In this document: positions 42,146 through 52,959 of the stretch, piece after piece | How positions within the stretch are numbered: position 1 is the first letter of the stretch | How the letters are laid out: each line of letters starts with the position of its first letter | NCBI GenBank assembly: GCA_052174535.1 | Contig: JBQMRQ010000019.1 | Location: 1-64,000, forward strand | Direction of reading: 5' to 3' | Source: Arsenophonus sp052174535 | GTDB lineage: Bacteria; Pseudomonadota; Gammaproteobacteria; Enterobacterales; Enterobacteriaceae | DNA: 64,000 nucleotides | Position numbers and translations under genes: made by a program | Notes under the pieces: generated by a model | Told to the model about the DNA's origin: nothing | What the model saw: the letters and a program-made list of their open reading frames with translations, nothing else | The model's database searches: none

Positions 42146-44041
42146 ATGACTCAATCTAATTATAATGCAGAGGCAATCGAGGTCCTAAGTGGTTTAGAAC
42201 CTGTACGTCGTCGCCCAGGCATGTATACCGATACCTCTCGACCAAATCACTTAGCGCAGGAAATAATTGATAATAGCGTGGATGAGATGCTTGCTGGTTA
42301 TGCGAAGCGTATCGATGTCATCTTGTATGATGATCAGTCGTTGGAAGTGATTGATGATGGTCGAGGTATGCCTGTTGATATTCATCCAGAAAAGAAAATA
42401 CCAGCTGTAGAATTGATTTTGGGGCAATTACATGCTGGTGGAAAATTTTCTAATAAAAATTATCAATTTTCTGGTGGGCTACATGGAGTTGGTATTTCTG
42501 TGGTCAATGCATTATCAAAACGCATTGAAGTAACTATTAGTCGTGATAGTCAAATATATCAAATTGTTTTTGAACATGGTGAGAAAGTTCAGGAACTTAA
42601 AGTAATTGGTAGTTGTGCTAAACGAAAGACTGGTACCGGAGTGCGCTTTTGGCCTGATAGTTATTTTTTTGATGACCCACGTTTTTCTATTTCGCGTTTA
42701 GCGCACGTATTAAAAGCTAAAGCTGTGCTATGTCCTGGTGTTGAAATCCTCTTTAAGGATAAAATAAATAATACTGAACAGAGATGGCGTTATAACGATG
42801 GCTTGACTGACTATTTAATGGAAGCAGTTAATGGTTTAGTTACTTTACCGGAAAAAGCCTTTGTTGGTAATTTTGTTGGTCAAATAGAAATGATCAATTG
42901 GGCACTGCTTTGGTTACCGGAAGGTGGAGAACTATTGACAGAGAGTTATGTTAATCTTATTCCAACCATACAAGGTGGTACTCATGTTAATGGGTTACGT
43001 CAGGGTTTATTGGATGTAATGAGAGAGTTTTGTGAATACCGTAATTTACTTCCTCGTGGTATAAAATTGACAGGTGATGATATTTGGGAACGCTGCGCTT
43101 ATGTTCTATCAGTCAAAATGCAAGATCCACAATTTGCCGGCCAGACAAAAGAACGTCTTTCTTCTCGTCAGAGTGCTGCATTTGTTTGCGGGGTGATAAA
43201 AGATGCTTTTAGTTTGTGGTTAAATCAAAATGCTCAAGAAGCTGAACAATTAGCAGAACTCACCATTTCTAGTGCTCAAAGACGTTTACGTGCAGCAAAA
43301 AAAGTTGTGCGCAAAAAACTGACCAGTGGGCCTGCATTACCCGGTAAGTTAGCGGATTGTACTTCTCAAGATCTTAATCTTACTGAACTATTTTTAGTTG
43401 AGGGAGATTCAGCCGGTGGATCAGCTAAGCAGGCTCGTGATCGTGAATATCAGGCGATCATGCCGTTAAAAGGAAAAATACTGAATACTTGGGAAGTTTC
43501 TTCTGATGAAGTTTTAGCTTCACAAGAAGTTCATGATATCTCACTAGCTATTGGTATTGATCCAGACAGTAATGATCTTAGCCAGCTCCGTTATGGTAAG
43601 ATCTGTCTTCTTGCCGATGCAGATTCAGATGGACTGCATATTGTAACATTACTCTGTGCACTTTTTGTTCGTCATTTTCCCACTTTAGTAAAAGCAGGTC
43701 ATATTTATATTGCTATGCCACCTTTATATCGTATTGATTTAGGTAAAGAAGTTTATTATGCCCTTGATGAAGGTGAAAAAACTGCTGTTCTTGATCGCCT
43801 GAGTTATAAGAGAGGTAAACCGAATGTCCAACGTTTTAAAGGATTAGGCGAAATGAATCCAGCTCAATTACGTGAAACTACACTTGATCTTAATACGCGA
43901 CGCTTAGTGCAGCTCATCATTAATGATGAAAATTATCAAAAAACACTTGCGATGATGGATATGTTATTGGCTAAAAAACGAGCGGAAGATCGTCGAAATT
44001 GGTTACAAGATAAAGGCAATGCGATAGAAATTGAAGTGTAA
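42146..44041 (+). CDS. parE: DNA topoisomerase IV subunit B
   Basis: ATPase subunit of the enzyme that decatenates daughter chromosomes. Length is 631 residues against 630 in E. coli. It has the GHKL ATP-binding fold with EIIDNSVDE and DDGRGMP, the GGLHGVGISVVNAL loop, the transducer domain, then Toprim with ELFLVEGDSAGGSAKQ (catalytic Glu) and DADSDG, ending with the RFKGLGEMNP block. Upstream are the yqiA relic and a truncated IS1595 end, leaving only about 55 bases for a promoter. No strong ribosome site is seen. It is followed 39 bases later by parC. Confidence 0.98.
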   Translation: MTQSNYNAEAIEVLSGLEPVRRRPGMYTDTSRPNHLAQEIIDNSVDEMLAGYAKRIDVILYDDQSLEVIDDGRGMPVDIHPEKKIPAVELILGQLHAGGKFSNKNYQFSGGLHGVGISVVNALSKRIEVTISRDSQIYQIVFEHGEKVQELKVIGSCAKRKTGTGVRFWPDSYFFDDPRFSISRLAHVLKAKAVLCPGVEILFKDKINNTEQRWRYNDGLTDYLMEAVNGLVTLPEKAFVGNFVGQIEMINWALLWLPEGGELLTESYVNLIPTIQGGTHVNGLRQGLLDVMREFCEYRNLLPRGIKLTGDDIWERCAYVLSVKMQDPQFAGQTKERLSSRQSAAFVCGVIKDAFSLWLNQNAQEAEQLAELTISSAQRRLRAAKKVVRKKLTSGPALPGKLADCTSQDLNLTELFLVEGDSAGGSAKQARDREYQAIMPLKGKILNTWEVSSDEVLASQEVHDISLAIGIDPDSNDLSQLRYGKICLLADADSDGLHIVTLLCALFVRHFPTLVKAGHIYIAMPPLYRIDLGKEVYYALDEGEKTAVLDRLSYKRGKPNVQRFKGLGEMNPAQLRETTLDLNTRRLVQLIINDENYQKTLAMMDMLLAKKRAEDRRNWLQDKGNAIEIEV

Positions 44042-44080
44042 TCGACTTTATTATTAACCAGAGTCTAAGGAATAAAATAA

Positions 44081-46336
44081 ATGACTGAGATAACTCATAA
44101 TGGTGTAGAACAGCAACCACTGTATACCTTTACTGAAAAGGCCTATCTCAATTATTCCATGTACGTCATCATGGATAGAGCATTGCCATTTATTGGTGAT
44201 GGATTAAAACCTGTTCAGCGACGAATTATTTATGCCATGTCTGAACTTAATTTAAGTAATGCTGCTAAGTATAAAAAATCAGCTCGTACAGTCGGTGATG
44301 TATTAGGAAAATACCATCCACATGGTGATAGCGCTTGTTATGAAGCCATGGTGTTGATGGCACAACCATTTTCTTATCGTTATCCATTAGTTGATGGTCA
44401 AGGAAATTGGGGAGCGCCAGATGATCCTAAATCGTTTGCTGCTATGCGTTACACTGAGTCAAGATTATCAAAATATTCTGAAATGCTACTCAGTGAATTA
44501 GTATTGGGAACAGTAGCCTGGAGAACTAACTTTGATGGAACATTAACTGAACCAAAAACACTACCAGCAAAATTACCCAATATTCTGTTGAATGGCACGA
44601 CAGGGATTGCTGTTGGTATGGCGACCGATATTCCACCACATAATGCGCGTGAAGTAGCAAGCGCATTAGTTGCTTTACTGAAAAATCCTAAAGCTGATCT
44701 TAAAATATTTATGAATTTTATTCCTGCTCCTGATTACCCAACAGAAGCAGAAATTATTTCTTCAAAAGAAGATATTAAAAAAATTTACCAAACAGGCCGT
44801 GGTTCTATTCGATTACGAGCTGTCTGGAAAATGGATAATGGTAATGCAGTGATTACTGCATTACCTCATCAAGTTTCAGGGACTAAAGTATTGGAACAGA
44901 TTGCTTCGCAAATGCGTGCTAAAAAATTACCGATGGTAGAAGATTTACGTGATGAATCAGATCATGAAAACCCAACACGCCTAGTGATTGTACCTAGAAG
45001 TAATCGAATTGATTTAGTTGAAGTAATGAGACATTTATTTGCTACGACGGATCTAGAAAGAAGTTATCGGATTAATTTAAATATGATTGGTCTAGATAAT
45101 CGCCCTGCAGTTAAAGGACTTGTTGAAATTTTAAATGAATGGTTATTATTTCGACGAGAAACCGTACGTAATCGCTTAAATCATCGTTTAGAAAAAGTAT
45201 TAAAACGCTTACATATCCTTGAGGGTTTATTAAAAGCTCATCTTAATATAGATGAGGTTATCCATATTATCCGTAATAAAGATGAAACTAAAATAGTATT
45301 AGTAACCCGTTTTCTGCTTTCAGAAACTCAGGCTGAATCTATCCTGGAATTAAAATTGCGTCATTTAGCTAAACTAGAGGAATTTAAATTACGTACTGAG
45401 CAAGATGAATTAGCTAAAGAGCGTGATCAACTACAAAATATTTTAGGCTCTGAGCAGAATTTAAACACCTTGATCAAAAAAGAAATTGAAACAGATGCGC
45501 AGACTTATGGTGACGCCCGTCGCTCACCGTTTAAGGAACGTATTGAAGTAAAAGCTATAAAAGAACATAATATTTTGCCTTCTGAGCCGGTTACTATTGT
45601 TCTTTCTATTATGGGATGGGTAAGAAGTGCAAAAGGCCACGATATTGATCCGACTAATCTTAGTTATAAAGCAGGAGATGGTTTTCGTGGTGCAGCAAGA
45701 GGTAAAACAAATCAACCAGTTATTTTTCTTGATAATACTGGACGAAGTTATTCTCTTGATCCACTTAACCTTCCTTCTGCCCGTGGATATGGAGAGCCGA
45801 TTACTGGCAAATTGGCATTACCACCTGGCGCAATGATTGAATATGTATTAACTGCTCCAAAAGAGCAAAAATATTTGTTAGCATCGAATGCAGGTTATGG
45901 TTTTATTTGTACTACTAATGATTTAGTAGCAAAAAATAAAGCAGGGAAAGCATTAATTACCTTATCTAATAATGCAAAGATACTAGCACCATTAGAAGTC
46001 AATAATGAACAGCAAGATTTATTATTGGCAGTTACTAAAGCAGGAAGAATGTTAATATTTCCTGTTATCGAGCTATCTCAGCTATCTAAAGGTAGAGGCA
46101 ATAAAATTATTAATATTGCAACAGCTCAATCAGCTAGTGAAGATGATTTGCTAGTTTGGTTAATATTTTTGCAGCCTCAGTCTTCAATTACGCTCTATTT
46201 TAGTAAACGAAAATTAAAATTAAATCCAGAAGATTTACAAAAATATCGTGCTGAACGAGGTCGAAAAGGTTCCTTATTACCTCGTGGATTACAGAGTATT
46301 GAGCGTATAGAAATAACTCCTTCTAGCAATGGATAA
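44081..46336 (+). CDS. parC: DNA topoisomerase IV subunit A
   Basis: DNA cleavage-rejoining subunit of topoisomerase IV. Length is 751 residues (E. coli 752). The active-site tyrosine lies in AAMRYTESRL (Tyr124 here, Tyr120 in E. coli). The quinolone-region serine and glutamate in HPHGDSACYEA are the usual wild-type residues. The C-terminal pinwheel domain is present, with GRG-type motifs including LSKGRGNKI. AAGGA lies nine bases before the ATG. In one run with parE (39 bases) and plsC (49 bases). Confidence 0.98.
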   Translation: MTEITHNGVEQQPLYTFTEKAYLNYSMYVIMDRALPFIGDGLKPVQRRIIYAMSELNLSNAAKYKKSARTVGDVLGKYHPHGDSACYEAMVLMAQPFSYRYPLVDGQGNWGAPDDPKSFAAMRYTESRLSKYSEMLLSELVLGTVAWRTNFDGTLTEPKTLPAKLPNILLNGTTGIAVGMATDIPPHNAREVASALVALLKNPKADLKIFMNFIPAPDYPTEAEIISSKEDIKKIYQTGRGSIRLRAVWKMDNGNAVITALPHQVSGTKVLEQIASQMRAKKLPMVEDLRDESDHENPTRLVIVPRSNRIDLVEVMRHLFATTDLERSYRINLNMIGLDNRPAVKGLVEILNEWLLFRRETVRNRLNHRLEKVLKRLHILEGLLKAHLNIDEVIHIIRNKDETKIVLVTRFLLSETQAESILELKLRHLAKLEEFKLRTEQDELAKERDQLQNILGSEQNLNTLIKKEIETDAQTYGDARRSPFKERIEVKAIKEHNILPSEPVTIVLSIMGWVRSAKGHDIDPTNLSYKAGDGFRGAARGKTNQPVIFLDNTGRSYSLDPLNLPSARGYGEPITGKLALPPGAMIEYVLTAPKEQKYLLASNAGYGFICTTNDLVAKNKAGKALITLSNNAKILAPLEVNNEQQDLLLAVTKAGRMLIFPVIELSQLSKGRGNKIINIATAQSASEDDLLVWLIFLQPQSSITLYFSKRKLKLNPEDLQKYRAERGRKGSLLPRGLQSIERIEITPSSNG

Positions 46337-46385
46337 TCTTTAATTTTTTATTAGTGTATGAAGTTGCTTATTATTTGAGATAAAT

Positions 46386-47114
46386 ATGTTAGCTATTATT
46401 CGTATTATTATTGTAATCGTATTTACCATATTAGTTTGCGTGTTAGGTTGTTTTTATTGCTTATTAAGTCCAAGAAATCCAGACCATGTTATGCGCTTTG
46501 GTCGACTATTTGGTAAATTGTCTTATGTTTTTGGTATTACCATTATTCGTCGAGCGCCTTCCGAAGCGAAGGATTATGGTCCAAGAATCTATATCGGTAA
46601 TCATCAAAATAATTATGATATGGTAACTATATCAAATGCGATCCAACCAAATACCGTTACTGTAGGTAAAAAAAGCTTAGTATTTATTCCTTTTTTTGGC
46701 CAACTATATTGGTTGGCCGGTAATATTCTTATTGATAGGACTAATCGGACTAAAGCGCACAATACAATTTTACAGATTGTTAACCAGATTAAAAAAAGAA
46801 AAATTTCTGTCTGGATGTTTCCAGAAGGAACCCGTAGTCGTGGTCAAGGTTTACTACCATTTAAAACCGGTGCATTTTATGCGGCAATTACAGCTGGAAT
46901 TTCGATAGTACCAATCTGTTTATCCAAAACTGAAGGGCGTATTAAACTTAATCGTTGGAATAATGGAATAGTGATTATTGAAATTCTACCGTCTGTTGAT
47001 ACAACAAAGTATAATCGGCAGAGTGTGCATGAATTGGCAGAACATTGCCATGATTTATTTGAAGCTAAAATTGCAGAATTAAATAAAGAAATGATAGAAA
47101 TAGAAAAAAAATAA
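46386..47114 (+). CDS. plsC: 1-acyl-sn-glycerol-3-phosphate acyltransferase
   Basis: Inner-membrane enzyme that adds the second acyl chain to make phosphatidic acid. Length is 242 residues against 245 in E. coli. An N-terminal membrane segment (about 1-28) is followed by the catalytic NHQNNYD (HX4D) at about residue 74 and the substrate-binding FPEGTRS at about 145. The neighbourhood parC-plsC-sufI is as in E. coli, so it is probably the last live gene of the parE-parC-plsC transcript, which can end at the hairpin at 47271. Confidence 0.97.
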   Translation: MLAIIRIIIVIVFTILVCVLGCFYCLLSPRNPDHVMRFGRLFGKLSYVFGITIIRRAPSEAKDYGPRIYIGNHQNNYDMVTISNAIQPNTVTVGKKSLVFIPFFGQLYWLAGNILIDRTNRTKAHNTILQIVNQIKKRKISVWMFPEGTRSRGQGLLPFKTGAFYAAITAGISIVPICLSKTEGRIKLNRWNNGIVIIEILPSVDTTKYNRQSVHELAEHCHDLFEAKIAELNKEMIEIEKK

Positions 47115-47270
47115 ATTAAAAATTAAGTTTATTTTCCAAGCAAATTAGTTTTTAATTAATATTTTTTTGATAATAAATTACATTTGATGTTGTATTAATT
47201 TAATGTCCTAATTGAATTTAGTTATCATTTCAATTCTAGCAATACCATTATTATTAGTATCTTAAAGTAT

Positions 47271-47299
47271 GACTTTATCTTGTTCATCAAGATAAAGTC
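47271..47299 (+). terminator. Perfect hairpin after plsC
   Basis: GACTTTATCTTG (47271-47282) and CAAGATAAAGTC (47288-47299): a 12-base stem with no mismatch and a 5-base loop, followed by TTGACTCTTTT. It lies about 155 bases past plsC and before the sufI relic; the likely end of the parE-parC-plsC transcript. Confidence 0.7.
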
Positions 47300-47303
47300 T
47301 TGA

Positions 47304-47328
47304 CTCTTTTCATAAGATATGAAAAGAG
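47304..47328 (+). promoter_or_regulatory. Second hairpin covering the sufI ribosome site
   Basis: CTCTTTTCAT (47304-47313) pairs with ATGAAAAGAG (47319-47328), a perfect 10-base stem, four bases after the previous hairpin. The right arm contains most of the AGAGGG ribosome site of the sufI relic (ATG 47332), so the fold would hide that site. Confidence 0.5.
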
Positions 47329-47331
47329 GGT

Positions 47332-48615
47332 ATGCCATTAAGTCAGAATAGATTTCTTAAGATATCAAGAATAGTTATGAGTGTTTCTATGCTTTTCGCT
47401 GCGGGTTAGCGCAGAAAAAATGAAGGATACTTATTATTACTAATCCAACCTTTATTGGAATCTGATTTTAATCAACCGCTATTTATTACATTAAAAACTA
47501 TTATTGATCTTTGATGGTAGATATCGCAGTAATATTATTAGCTGTAATGGTTAATAACTATGCTTAACCATTTAAGTAGAAAATAATAGTGATTTAAATT
47601 GGTATATAATAATTACTCTTTTTTAAAAAGGTGTGGCTATGACAGCCAGTAGGGGGGTTCTAAGTTCTTAGAATATAAAATTGATGTGGCGCGAATTAAT
47701 ATCACCTAATATTAATTGATTGCTAATATTGCCAATCTGATAACCGGGTTACGATTGCGAAATATTGGTATTAAGCTAATGCATCAGACATGATGCTAAG
47801 ACAAATTCATAATGGCTTGGCTGATTGTGTATTCTATCAGATAAAACTAGTAAGAATTTAAATATTCTTAATCATCACGGCGTTAATAATTTCCTACTTA
47901 TTTTGTAGGATAAGGGCGTAAATAGTTTTAGAATATCTCGCTATAAACCAATAAAAGATTTTAGGTGATATTTATTAGTTAATGGTGTACACAAGAGCTA
48001 GTATATTAAATTTGCTTAGGCTGTTTAATGAATTAAATTCAATATCCTATTATATTAAAAATTAATGATAAGCGTCCATTCTATCTGATAGATAGTGATC
48101 AAGAGTTGATATCTGCTTTCTGTAAATATTAAAAGATTACCTTATTTCGCCTGCTAATCGTCGAGAAGTGTTAATTTTATGTCTAAAAGAAAGTTATTGA
48201 TAATAAGGGCTGAAAATAACAGGTGTTATGGATCACTTTAAAAGATTTCTCAAATAATCAGATTTATTAAATTTAACTAAAGTTTTAATCATTTCTTCTT
48301 TAGAATTATTATCATTAGTAACAGGTAATTTACCAGATACTCTAGTTAATAATACAGTCTAAATCATATCCAGGATCTATAATTATGAAGTAATTTTTAA
48401 TAAATCTTTTGGCATTAATAGTATGATACGAGATGTCAATTGTATTACTTAATCACCTAAATAGGGTAGTGGAGCCTGGAAATACTGGACAGTAAAAGTG
48501 TATGAGGTTCAATCTTTTTATTTTAAAGTTATTAATCATAATGGTATTGCTAGTGGAGGTTTACCACTACTATGCTGAAAGAATTATGGTTAGGAAATAC
48601 AGTAGGATAAAAATG
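47332..48615 (+). pseudogene. ftsP: Relic of division protein FtsP (SufI)
   Basis: Tat-exported multicopper-oxidase-like protein that protects the divisome under stress. Downstream of plsC as in E. coli. Pieces match: MPLSQNRFLK at the start (for MSLSRRQFIQ), IQPLLESDFNQPLFITL near 47445 (for VPPLLESRRGQPLFMTV) and GLADCVFYQIKLVRI near 47815 (for GLAGMWLVEDEVSKS). Further on, ILKINDKRPFYLIDSDQ near 48055 matches LQMNDGRPLHVISGDQ. Stops and frameshifts occur throughout. Confidence 0.82.
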
Positions 48616-48711
48616 AATAGTAAATTATTAATTAATATCTTTAAACCGTCTTATAATGATTTCTATTTATATTTTAATTAAAATTTAAAAAAGGTATAAA
48701 GATTTAGTTAC

Positions 48712-48736
48712 GCTGATGGGGTAACAATCCATCAGC
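48712..48736 (+). terminator. Terminator-like hairpin after the ftsP relic
   Basis: GCTGATGG (48712-48719) and CCATCAGC (48729-48736) with a 9-base loop, followed by TTAATATATTTTC. About 100 bases past the ftsP relic; still perfectly paired. Confidence 0.65.
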
Positions 48737-48809
48737 TTAATATATTTTCTAATATAGAAAATATTTTTGTCTGATTATATAAAAAGTAATTATATTATTT
48801 TATGATTTT

Positions 48810-49945
48810 GAAGTTATACTCATTTCTGGTATATGAGTTTTAGAAATTCTAGCATATCCTATTGATTGATTTCATAAATGATTTTAACAACAGGAGAGAT
48901 TATATGGCATGAAAATCTACCCTATAGATATCTGTTAAATCGGATATTACCCCCTGATATACATTGTACTAACTCATCTGTAATTGTGGAGGGGTAGCTG
49001 ATAGCATTGCTGTTGAGGCTTTTTTATCTGAACTTTTAACCCCATGTCTACAACAACATGCTGAATGCCGCTTATTGACAGGTTAATAACTGATTGACCG
49101 TAACAGTTATTTGCTTCAGTAACCTACAAAACGACTATTGTAGATATTGAGATTAAATTGCCTAAAGTTATGGGGGATCACAGAAATAATTGAATATATT
49201 TTAATATCTCGTTCCCGTCTTATCTAAATAGCATAAAAGCAGCGAAAAGTTGTTACTACGTTTGTATATATATGAGGTATCTAAACCAGTGATTTTCATG
49301 ATCCTGAAGACGCTTTTCACTGAAAGCACATGATCTCTCTATCAGTACTATCAGCAAGCTGAAACAACAATAACTTGAAGAGCATTGACAATGATATCAG
49401 CATTATTTAAGCGATACGTTACGTTTATTTTTTGTCTAAAGGCATATGTCGTCTGTCATGCAAGCTGATTGCCTTTTTCTGCTTATTTATTATTGAGTCA
49501 GTTAGCGTAGATATAAAGAGCTCATTGGGGTCGAAGATGGTTATTGAGAGTTAGAAGTGCAACTGAAACGAACTTATCAATAGCTTCCCGAGCGCGTGAT
49601 TTAACTATCTCTCCTAGATTTTCTATTCTATAGAGAGACACAGCTCCATTAGTTTTTGGAATCCAATGAGTAAAGATATTCCTGGACACATAGCATTAAC
49701 ATTGTTTGGAGATACAAAATAACTAATGTATTAGCGCCACACTCCTCAAGGCATGTAGCACTGAAAGTTAATGTGATCTGCGGCAGAGATTTAGCTATCA
49801 GAAATCCGTGATACCGCTAATAAAACCATTGATATTTTATTAACAACATTTTTAGCACATCTTTAAGCGATCAGCATGTTAGAGAAAGATCGAGAAGAAT
49901 ATCTGCCATTTATAGCTTTCCGTCAGCGCACTTGGGGTCAAGAAA
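48810..49945 (+). mobile_element. 3'-truncated IS256-family relic, copy G(+)
   Basis: Starts with the shared end GAAGTTATACTCATTTCTGG at 48810. It follows the other plus copies through the transposase middle part (for example GAGTTAGAAGTGCAACTG at 49548) as far as about 49945. There it joins head-on to a minus-oriented 5' fragment of the same element. Confidence 0.75.
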
Positions 49946-50193
49946 GCAACGTTAAGCATGTTAAGAAGTATAAATGGCTTCAAACTCAATCTTAACAATG
50001 ATGCTATCAGTGTTCCCTGGCTGGCACTATTACATATAAATTCATACAAGAGATTATAGATAATATCTGGTTTTGTGGATACCAGTAAATTAGACTTTTC
50101 ATAGCATATCATCTCTCTATGATTAAAATCATTCATAAAATCAATTACCAGGATACAGCATCATCTTCGAAACTTCATACACCAGAAATGAGC
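49946..50193 (-). mobile_element. 5'-end fragment of an inverted IS256 relic, copy G(-)
   Basis: About 250 bases of the element in minus orientation, ending at the shared terminus 50170-50193, which reads in reverse as GAGTTATGCTCATTTCTGG. hemH begins 51 bases further on. The 85-residue frame at 49879-50136 lies across the junction and is not a gene. Confidence 0.75.
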
Positions 50194-50244
50194 ATAACTC
50201 TAAGATATAAATAATTAGCAAAAATAAAATGGAGGCAATTTAGC

Positions 50245-51213
50245 ATGAGCATTAATAAGTATGCTGTTTTATTAGTTAACTTAGGGACGCCTTCTGCACC
50301 AACGCCAGAAGCAGTAAAACGTTTTTTGACATCATTTCTTAATGATGCAAGAGTTATTGATATTTCAAGGATAATTTGGAAACCGCTATTAAATTTGGTT
50401 ATTTTACCATTACTCTTACCAAGAGTATGTAAAATATATCAATCAATTTGGACTGAAGAGGGTTCGCCATTATTAAATTATAGTTTACAACAGCTGGCTG
50501 CACTGGCAAAAAAACTTCCTGCTATTCCTGTCGAATTAGGTATGAGTTATGGTTCACCTTCTATCGCAGAAGCGATAGATAAACTATTAATTAAGCAGGT
50601 TAAAAATATAATTGTATTACCACTTTATCCGCAATATTCTGGTTCAACCACAGCGGCAGTTTTTGATGCAATAAGCCGATCATTAAAAAAATATCGAACC
50701 ATACCTGGTCTTCACTTTATTCGTAGTTATGCCGATCATCCATCTTATATTCATGCATTAAAAAAGTCAGTTGAGTTAAGTTTTGAACGATATGGTGAAC
50801 CTGATCGATTATTGCTTTCTTATCATGGTATTCCTAAACGTTATGCAAAAACAGGTGATATTTATCCGCAGGAATGTGAATTGACAACTTGTTTACTTAG
50901 TGAATTAATTAATTTTCCTGCTAATAAAATTATCATGACTTATCAGTCACGTTTTGGTCATGAGCCCTGGCTTACCCCTTACACTGACGTTACCTTAAAA
51001 AGGTTAGCCAAGAACGGCATTAAACATGTTAAGCTATTGTGTCCAGGTTTTTCGGTGGACTGCTTAGAAACGCTAGCAGAAATTGCGGTAAAAAATAAGA
51101 AATTATTTTATGCTGCTGGTGGAAAAAAATATCATTATATACCTGCACTTAATGCCTCCGAGAACCATATTATGCTAATGGTTCAATTAGTTAGAGATTT
51201 AGTGATTAGTTAA
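50245..51213 (+). CDS. hemH: Ferrochelatase
   Basis: Inserts ferrous iron into protoporphyrin IX, the last step of protohaem synthesis. Length is 322 residues against 320 in E. coli. Motifs: LLVNLGTPSAPTPEAVKRFL at the N-terminus, LPLYPQYSGSTT, the metal-binding histidine in LLSYHGIPKRY, TYQSRFGHEPWL, and LCPGFSVDCLETLAEI. GGAGG lies nine bases before the ATG. E. coli has adk upstream; here a chimeric IS256 relic lies there, so its promoter must be within the 51-base gap or in the relic. Confidence 0.98.
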   Translation: MSINKYAVLLVNLGTPSAPTPEAVKRFLTSFLNDARVIDISRIIWKPLLNLVILPLLLPRVCKIYQSIWTEEGSPLLNYSLQQLAALAKKLPAIPVELGMSYGSPSIAEAIDKLLIKQVKNIIVLPLYPQYSGSTTAAVFDAISRSLKKYRTIPGLHFIRSYADHPSYIHALKKSVELSFERYGEPDRLLLSYHGIPKRYAKTGDIYPQECELTTCLLSELINFPANKIIMTYQSRFGHEPWLTPYTDVTLKRLAKNGIKHVKLLCPGFSVDCLETLAEIAVKNKKLFYAAGGKKYHYIPALNASENHIMLMVQLVRDLVIS

Positions 51214-51456
51214 ATATAATTTAAATTAAAAGTTATATTAGTAATTATAAAGACTATCATATATTTAAACTTTTCACTATAACTATTTGTTTGTAACAGT
51301 TAATATTAACTAATATTTGTTAAATTATTTATTACATTTAATATGTTTTTAACGTTTTTATTATTTACTTTTATGAAAATAAAAGTTAATTTTAAATTAA
51401 ATGTTATTTAATTATTTTGGTATTTTAGTTATTTAAAATTATTTGATTATTTGATA

Positions 51457-52835
51457 GAGTTATATTCATCTTTGGTATATGGTGTTTCGGAGATGGTGGT
51501 GTATCTCCTTCTGATTAATTTCGTGGAAAATATCAACAGAGAGAGATGATATGCCATGAAAAGTTTACTCTAAAGATATTATCTAAACTAGATAATACCT
51601 GCAATCTCTTGCATAAATACATCTGCAATTATGACAGGTAGCTGATAGCACCGTTGTTAAGGCGGAGTTTTAGGCTATATTGTAAGAATAGGCTGAACGC
51701 CATCTTTTTCTATAAGTTATATCATTGAATCAAAACGGGTTATTTGTTATAACGAACCATTATAGGCTGGTATAAGCAATGTTGAAACTATAAAGTGCCG
51801 AAGATTATGGATTGTAACAGTAACAAATATACTTACAGCTCATTGCTACCGCCTTATCTCAAGCCTGCAAAGCGACGAAGAGGCATAACCATGGTTAGTG
51901 TATATGCGAGTTATCATTACAGGAAATTTCATAAAACCCTGTAGAGTTTTTAGATAAAAAATATATGCTTTCCTGCTAAATACCATTAGCAAATTGAAAT
52001 ACCGATGCCTTTAAGACATCGGTAATGGATGCCTGCGTAATTTAAGTGATATACTTACGTTTAGTTCTTAATCGATGTCATATACCCCCGGTCCTGTTAT
52101 AGCAATCTTATTCTCTTTTTATACAATTATATTGGCTTTATTAACTATAAATATAAGGAGCTACTACTTGTGGTCAAAGATGACTATCAAGAATCAGAAC
52201 AAATTGAATCTAACTTTCAATGGTCTCCTATAAGCACGGAGTAGTTAATCGCATCTTTTAGGGTTTCCTACGAGAGATACTATCCTTGATTTTTGAAATG
52301 CAATGACAAGATATTCTTGGATATACAGTATCAATGTTGTTGGATACATAAAACAACTGATATGCTATATTTTGCCCAAAAGTCATGCAACCGAAAGTTA
52401 ATGGTGAGAGAGTTGCCAGATCTCTAGATACCAGAGAGCCGCTATTCCGCTAAATAAAGCTCTTCATGTTTGTTGCAAAGGTTTCAACGTATTCTGTAGC
52501 GATTAAGAAGGTGAAGAAAAAGCGAAAATAGCTTGCTGGCATTTTACGATTTCTTGTCAGCGCGCTGGGCATCAATAAGAACAACGAATCTAATTGAATC
52601 GGGTTTTATGACACTGAGGTTATCGAATCTGATGGATGAAGGGTTGTATTCAAAATAAAACCTTTTAATAGCATTAAAGCTGCTCTCAAATCTCCTAAAA
52701 AAACTATAATCGGCTAAATATGGGGTTGATCCTGCTGTAATCCTGATGATAAATATTTAATTTTAAGAATGAAGAACAGATATACAAGGTATCAGATGTA
52801 ATCTGAGCATTATACACCAGATTTACTAATAACTC
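51457..52835 (+). mobile_element. Near full-length decayed IS256-family element, copy H
   Basis: Starts GAGTTATATTCATCTTTGG at 51457 and ends CCAGATTTACTAATAACTC at 52835. Length is 1379 bases. The right-hand part has clean family features such as CATTCTGATCAATAAG-like order after TTCTTGTCAGCGCGCTGGG (52551). No open transposase. Confidence 0.83.
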
Positions 52836-52959
52836 AGTAATACTAGGATAAATAGTAATAATAAGGTTATTTAGAAAAGGTTATTAGTACAAACACCCTT
52901 ATATTCTATTAAGAAGGATTTTTCCTAACAGAGTTAGACATGAAAAGCAAGCAGTTATA

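Noticed and set aside
48810..50193. A novel palindromic genomic island at hemH
   Set aside because: Both halves align with the IS256-type element in opposite orientations, so the structure is explained by a rearranged IS.
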